Assembly: GCA_047615875.1 (NCBI GenBank)
Contig: JBLHGU010000023.1
Span: forward strand, 1 to 44,631
DNA length: 44,631 bases
Direction: 5' to 3'
Origin: JBLHGU01 sp047615875
GTDB taxonomy: Bacteria > Pseudomonadota > Gammaproteobacteria > Arenicellales > CAJQKF01
Of the stretch, positions 41,236-44,631 are shown piece by piece. Numbering within the stretch: the first letter of the stretch is position 1; every line of letters begins with the position of its first letter. Below the pieces are notes generated by a model that was not told the origin of the DNA, ran no database searches, and was given only the letters and a program-made list of their open reading frames with translations. The position numbers were made by a program, and so were the translations under genes.

Positions 41236-42438
41236 ATGACTACCATGCGATTTAATAAAACTTTTACCCAGCAGGAATCCATTCCTCAGGCTGGGATAGA
41301 TAGGGCTGTTGAAGTATTGCAATCAGGTCGGCTACATCGATATAACGTTGTGGAAGGTGAGATCGCAGAAGCTGCATTACTGGAAGAAGAATTTGCGGCC
41401 TATATGGGTCAGAAGCATTGCCTGGCCTGTACTTCTGGTGGTTATGCATTGCATGTGGCTTTAAAATCAGCGGGAATAAAGCCCGGTGACAAGGTGTTAA
41501 CCAATGCTTTCACATTGGCGCCAGTACCAGGAGCCATCGATAATGCCGGTGGTGTACCTGTACTGGTGGAAATTGATGAAAACTATTGTGTAGATCTTAT
41601 TCATCTTGAAGCCATGATGAAAGAATCTGCCGCCCGGTTTTTTATGATTTCACATATGCGTGGCCATCTGGCTGATATGCATGCTGTGGTACAACTGTGC
41701 GAACAATACGGCGTTATCTTGATTGAAGATTGCGCTCATACCATGGGTGGTAGTTGGGATGGCATAAAGTCCGGTCTGTTTGGAAAAGTGGCTTGTTTCA
41801 GCACCCAGACTTATAAGCACCTGAATTCAGGCGAAGGTGGTTTACTGACCACCAACGACTCTGAGATTATTGCTCGGGCGATAATGCATTCGGGCTCCTA
41901 TATGTTGTTTGAGCGCAATGGCACGGCACCCGATGTTGAGGTATTTAGAGATATAAAACTCGACACGCCAAACTACAGTGGTCGTATGGATAATCTGCGA
42001 GCAGCTATTCTACGCGCTCAACTTCCCATTTTGAATGAGAACTGCCAACGCTGGAATGATCGCTACCAATGTCTGGAGCGGGTGCTTTCCGGTTCGCCGA
42101 ATATCCAGCTGTCCATGCGGCCTGAGAAGGAAGTGTATGTGGGTAGTTCGTTTCAGTTTCGAGTGCAGTCCCTGAATGATGCCGCTGTGGCTGAGTTTAT
42201 TGACAACTGTGCCAAACGTGGTGTTGAGTTGAAATGGTTTGGTGGTGCTGAGCCTCATGGTTTCACCAGTCGTTATGATAGTTGGCGTTACCTTAATAAC
42301 CAGCAGCACTTGCCGGAAACTTTACGTATTCTGGCAACGACTTTTGATTTGCGTATTCCACTGACATTTGATGTTGAAGATATGTCGTTTATCGGTGAAA
42401 TAATTATCGATGAGGTAGATCAACTGGTTGGCAGTTAA
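41236..42438 (+). CDS. DegT/DnrJ/EryC1/StrS-family aminotransferase
   Basis: A 400-residue fold-type I PLP enzyme of the family best known for amination of keto-sugars. The N-terminal part holds a YMGQKHCLACTSGGYALHVALK phosphate site, the cofactor aspartate is in VILIEDCAHTMGGSW, and the PLP-binding lysine is K194 in STQTYKHLNSGEGGLL. No nucleotide-sugar genes are nearby. It is coupled to the HpsN-like gene with a five-base gap, so it probably transfers amino groups onto or from a product of that oxidation. The rest of the pathway is unclear. Confidence 0.85.
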   Translation: MTTMRFNKTFTQQESIPQAGIDRAVEVLQSGRLHRYNVVEGEIAEAALLEEEFAAYMGQKHCLACTSGGYALHVALKSAGIKPGDKVLTNAFTLAPVPGAIDNAGGVPVLVEIDENYCVDLIHLEAMMKESAARFFMISHMRGHLADMHAVVQLCEQYGVILIEDCAHTMGGSWDGIKSGLFGKVACFSTQTYKHLNSGEGGLLTTNDSEIIARAIMHSGSYMLFERNGTAPDVEVFRDIKLDTPNYSGRMDNLRAAILRAQLPILNENCQRWNDRYQCLERVLSGSPNIQLSMRPEKEVYVGSSFQFRVQSLNDAAVAEFIDNCAKRGVELKWFGGAEPHGFTSRYDSWRYLNNQQHLPETLRILATTFDLRIPLTFDVEDMSFIGEIIIDEVDQLVGS

Positions 42439-42441
42439 TAA

Positions 42442-42457
42442 CCATTGAAAGCAATGG
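42442..42457. terminator. Weak hairpin between convergent genes
   Basis: CCATTG and CAATGG arms with the loop AAAG lie four bases after the aminotransferase stop. There is no T run, so any termination would be weak. Confidence 0.3.
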
Positions 42458-42492
42458 ATATACTATTGACACTGGCACTGGCAGATTTCAGC

Positions 42493-43392
42493 TCAAACAG
42501 TTGCTAATAACCAGTCGCGAAAAATGCGCACATTTTTATTCGCATAGCGACCAGTTGAGGCGCGAATAACATAGCCAAAGCCAGTTAGCTTCTCAGTAAA
42601 AGGGGCTACGAGAACTCCCGTTTCAATCTCGCGCTGCATCAGATCGTCGGCCATGATCCAACCCTGGCCGTCCATCGCCGCCTGGGTTCGTACATTAGCG
42701 TCAATGATTACCCGACGCGGGTTGTTAAGCGGAGGCTGCCTATCCCCGCACCAGGCTTGCCATAAATCGAGTCTGCGATCTTCACAGAGTAGTGGAATGC
42801 TGTTTAAGGGTAAGCTGTATAACTGTTCAATTTTTAGCTTTTCATTCGACTTATAACCATATCGTTGCAATAGCTCGGGGCTACAAACCGGAAATAATGG
42901 CATAGGTAGTTCCTTTAAATGTTCCCGCTCTGAATATTTTCCGATTTGATCCCAGCGAATCGCCAGGTCAACGTCCTGGATGGAGAAATTGTCCGAATTT
43001 ACCGCATGCTGTAACAAAATGGTTATGTCAGGAAACTGCTCGCAGAACTCGGCAATTCGTGACGATAACCAGCGCAGTGCAACATAAGTAGTGGCGGCAC
43101 ATAGTATGTCATGGTTCGATTCTATTGGACTTATTTGTCTTAGAGTCTGGCCAAGTTCGCGGAAATGGCGTTGTGTCACTAGCATCAATTCCTGACCTGA
43201 TTCGGTTAGAAATACCTGTCGAACCGCACGTCTGAATAAAGCACAATCCAACTCCGACTCCAGTTTGGCTATTTGGTAACTAACTGCGCCCTTGGTTATG
43301 CACAATTCTTCAGCAGCACAGCTAAAACTCAGATGACGGGCCGCAGATTCGAACACTTTTAGAGCGTCTAGGGAGGGTAATGAATGTTTCAC
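42493..43392 (-). CDS. LysR-family regulator, GcvA-like
   Basis: A 299-residue LysR-type regulator. The winged helix-turn-helix is at the N-terminus (LPSLDALKVFESAARHLSFS, then CITKGAVSYQIAKLE), in the pattern of the GcvA group, followed by an effector-binding domain with IQDVDLAIRWDQIGKYSER and LPLNSIPLLCEDRRLDLWQAW. It is divergent from the flavoprotein gene at 43544 and convergent with the aminotransferase. It probably controls the flavoprotein gene and possibly the hpsN-like pair. Ligand unknown. Confidence 0.88.
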   Translation of the reverse strand: MKHSLPSLDALKVFESAARHLSFSCAAEELCITKGAVSYQIAKLESELDCALFRRAVRQVFLTESGQELMLVTQRHFRELGQTLRQISPIESNHDILCAATTYVALRWLSSRIAEFCEQFPDITILLQHAVNSDNFSIQDVDLAIRWDQIGKYSEREHLKELPMPLFPVCSPELLQRYGYKSNEKLKIEQLYSLPLNSIPLLCEDRRLDLWQAWCGDRQPPLNNPRRVIIDANVRTQAAMDGQGWIMADDLMQREIETGVLVAPFTEKLTGFGYVIRASTGRYANKNVRIFRDWLLATV

Positions 43393-43449
43393 AAAACTTG
43401 CTGTTTAGATTGTAAAATTGGTAGATGAGTGAGATTTTTATAGTTCAAA

Positions 43450-43465
43450 ATTATTAAACCATAAT
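43450..43465. promoter_or_regulatory. Possible LysR box ATTAT-N6-ATAAT
   Basis: A small inverted repeat in the 151-base divergent interval between lysR and the flavoprotein gene. The size and place fit a LysR site, but the sequence is AT-rich and could be chance. Confidence 0.3.
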
Positions 43466-43543
43466 GAGAAACTTTTAAATTGTCAAAGTGATTTTGCAAC
43501 GTCATGATTGCGCTTAAGTTTTGGCGCAAATAAGGCAAGCAAA

Positions 43544-44631
43544 TTGACTGAATACCAGGTTAAGTCCCACGCACGAGTGGTAGTTATTGGCGGCGGAATC
43601 GCCGGTTGTTCAACGCTCTACCATCTCACTCAGGAAGGCTGGTCCGACGTGGTTCTAGTCGAGCGAGATGAGCTGACCTCGGGATCAACCTGGCATGCGG
43701 CGGCACAGGTTACTCAGTTCGGTGCGAACCAGACTATGGTGGCGCTAAAAAAGCATAGTATTGATCTCTATCGAGAGCTTGCCGCAGACCCTGATAACCC
43801 GGTTACTTATCATATTACCGGTGGCATGCGTCTGGCCCACACGCCTGATCAAGTGGATACCTATAAGCACTTTGTCGGTATGGCTGCTGGTATGGGTATC
43901 GAAATGGATTTCATCAGTGCTGCTGAGGCTGGCCGAAGACATCCTTTGATGAGTACTGATGGCATGCTTGGTGCCTGGTGGGATCCTCTGGATGGTGATA
44001 TAGATCCGGCTGGTATTACTTTCGCCATGGCACGCAAAGCCCGCGAAGCAGGGGCCGAGGTGTATCGATTTAACCCGGTAGAAAGTATTACTCGCAAAGC
44101 CAATGGTGAGTTTATTGTGCATACGCGCAATGGCGATATCTGTTGTGAAAAGGTTGTCAATGCAACGGGTTATCGGGTTAACGAGGTCGGCAACATGCTA
44201 GGTGTTAGTCATCCGGTAACTTCCATGGAACACATGTACTTTCTGACCGATACTATGCTGGAACTTGAACAACTGGATTTCCGCGTGCCAATCATTCGCG
44301 ACCCCGGTGATGATTTTTATAGTCGGCAAGAAAAGAATGGTTTGCTGGTTGGTGTCTACGAACAGGCCTGTAAGCCTTTTGGTATGGACGGTATCAGCCC
44401 TGATTTTACTCAGGCTTTGTGTCCATCAGATCTGGATCGTTGCCTGGATAATATGGAAGGTATCTTTGAACGTCTTCCCGCTTTGCAAAACGTCGGGATT
44501 CATACGGTTATTAATGGCCCGATCACCTACACCATCGACGGTGCACCGCTAATCGGCCCTATACCCGGAATCGAGAATGCCTATTGCGCCATAGGTTTAC
44601 GTGCGGGCATTGGCGAGTCTGGTGGTCATGG
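43544..44631 (+). CDS. Dimethylglycine/sarcosine dehydrogenase-like flavoprotein, N-terminal part (cut by window edge)
   Basis: The frame is open from TTG 43544 (AAGG about five bases upstream) to the window end, giving 362 residues. The dinucleotide-binding motif VVVIGGGIAGCSTLYHL is at residues 12-28, with E40 for ribose contact. SGSTWHAAAQVTQF carries H51 at the position that binds FAD covalently in dimethylglycine dehydrogenase. Later motifs include VNATGYRVNEVGNMLGV and TYTIDGAPLIGPIPGIENAY. It would oxidatively demethylate a methylated amine such as dimethylglycine or sarcosine; a folate-binding C-terminal domain is expected beyond the window. Divergent from the LysR gene. Confidence 0.85.
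   Translation, partial: MTEYQVKSHARVVVIGGGIAGCSTLYHLTQEGWSDVVLVERDELTSGSTWHAAAQVTQFGANQTMVALKKHSIDLYRELAADPDNPVTYHITGGMRLAHTPDQVDTYKHFVGMAAGMGIEMDFISAAEAGRRHPLMSTDGMLGAWWDPLDGDIDPAGITFAMARKAREAGAEVYRFNPVESITRKANGEFIVHTRNGDICCEKVVNATGYRVNEVGNMLGVSHPVTSMEHMYFLTDTMLELEQLDFRVPIIRDPGDDFYSRQEKNGLLVGVYEQACKPFGMDGISPDFTQALCPSDLDRCLDNMEGIFERLPALQNVGIHTVINGPITYTIDGAPLIGPIPGIENAYCAIGLRAGIGESGGH

Overview
The window looks like a chromosomal segment of a marine, probably gammaproteobacterial, heterotroph of moderate GC. That inference rests on gene content (aminoethylphosphonate and sulfopropanediol/sulfolactate catabolism, a choline-sulfatase-like enzyme, LysE exporters, class III cyclases with TPR regions) and on GTAGGATG-type palindromic repeats. 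No rRNA, tRNA, CRISPR array, transposase or phage gene was seen.

Layout. 1-955: two adjacent family 2 glycosyltransferase genes, the first cut by the window edge. 1237-11883: a complete 2-aminoethylphosphonate (AEP) cluster: ABC importer (binding protein, ATPase, fused permease), a PbfA-like hydroxy-AEP ammonia-lyase, PhnW, a divergent LysR regulator, PhnA and PhnY. Together these would import AEP and convert it to phosphonoacetaldehyde, phosphonoacetate, then acetate and phosphate. 11888-16780: a small exported protein, a choline-sulfatase-like sulfatase between two LysE-type exporters, and a Sel1-repeat protein. 16920-22618: a GntR/UTRA regulator with an unusual large P-loop protein, divergent from suyA-suyB-hpsN, which would take sulfopropanediol through sulfolactate to pyruvate and sulfite. 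22672-28331: a SnoaL-like protein and two back-to-back class III cyclase proteins. 28609-32576: a DsrE-like exported protein and a run of small minus-strand genes (two GNATs, DUF2306-like, unknown, VOC, DinB). 32779-36222: a TauD/TfdA dioxygenase and a kinase-aminotransferase fusion. 36223-37305: a gene-poor stretch holding a decayed response-regulator receiver, a cluster of inverted repeats and a 16-bp palindrome. 37306-39549: a three-gene sensory-looking operon (cytoplasmic unknown, HAMP membrane protein, periplasmic binding protein) closed by a strong terminator. 39920-44631: a second HpsN-like dehydrogenase coupled to a DegT-family aminotransferase, a LysR regulator, and a partial dimethylglycine/sarcosine dehydrogenase-like flavoprotein.

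The common theme is scavenging of small organophosphonates, organosulfonates, sulfate esters and amino compounds. The AEP and sulfopropanediol modules match known pathways. The least explained parts are the P-loop protein at 16920-18638, the dioxygenase plus kinase-lyase pair, the second hpsN with its aminotransferase, and the binding-protein/HAMP/unknown operon.
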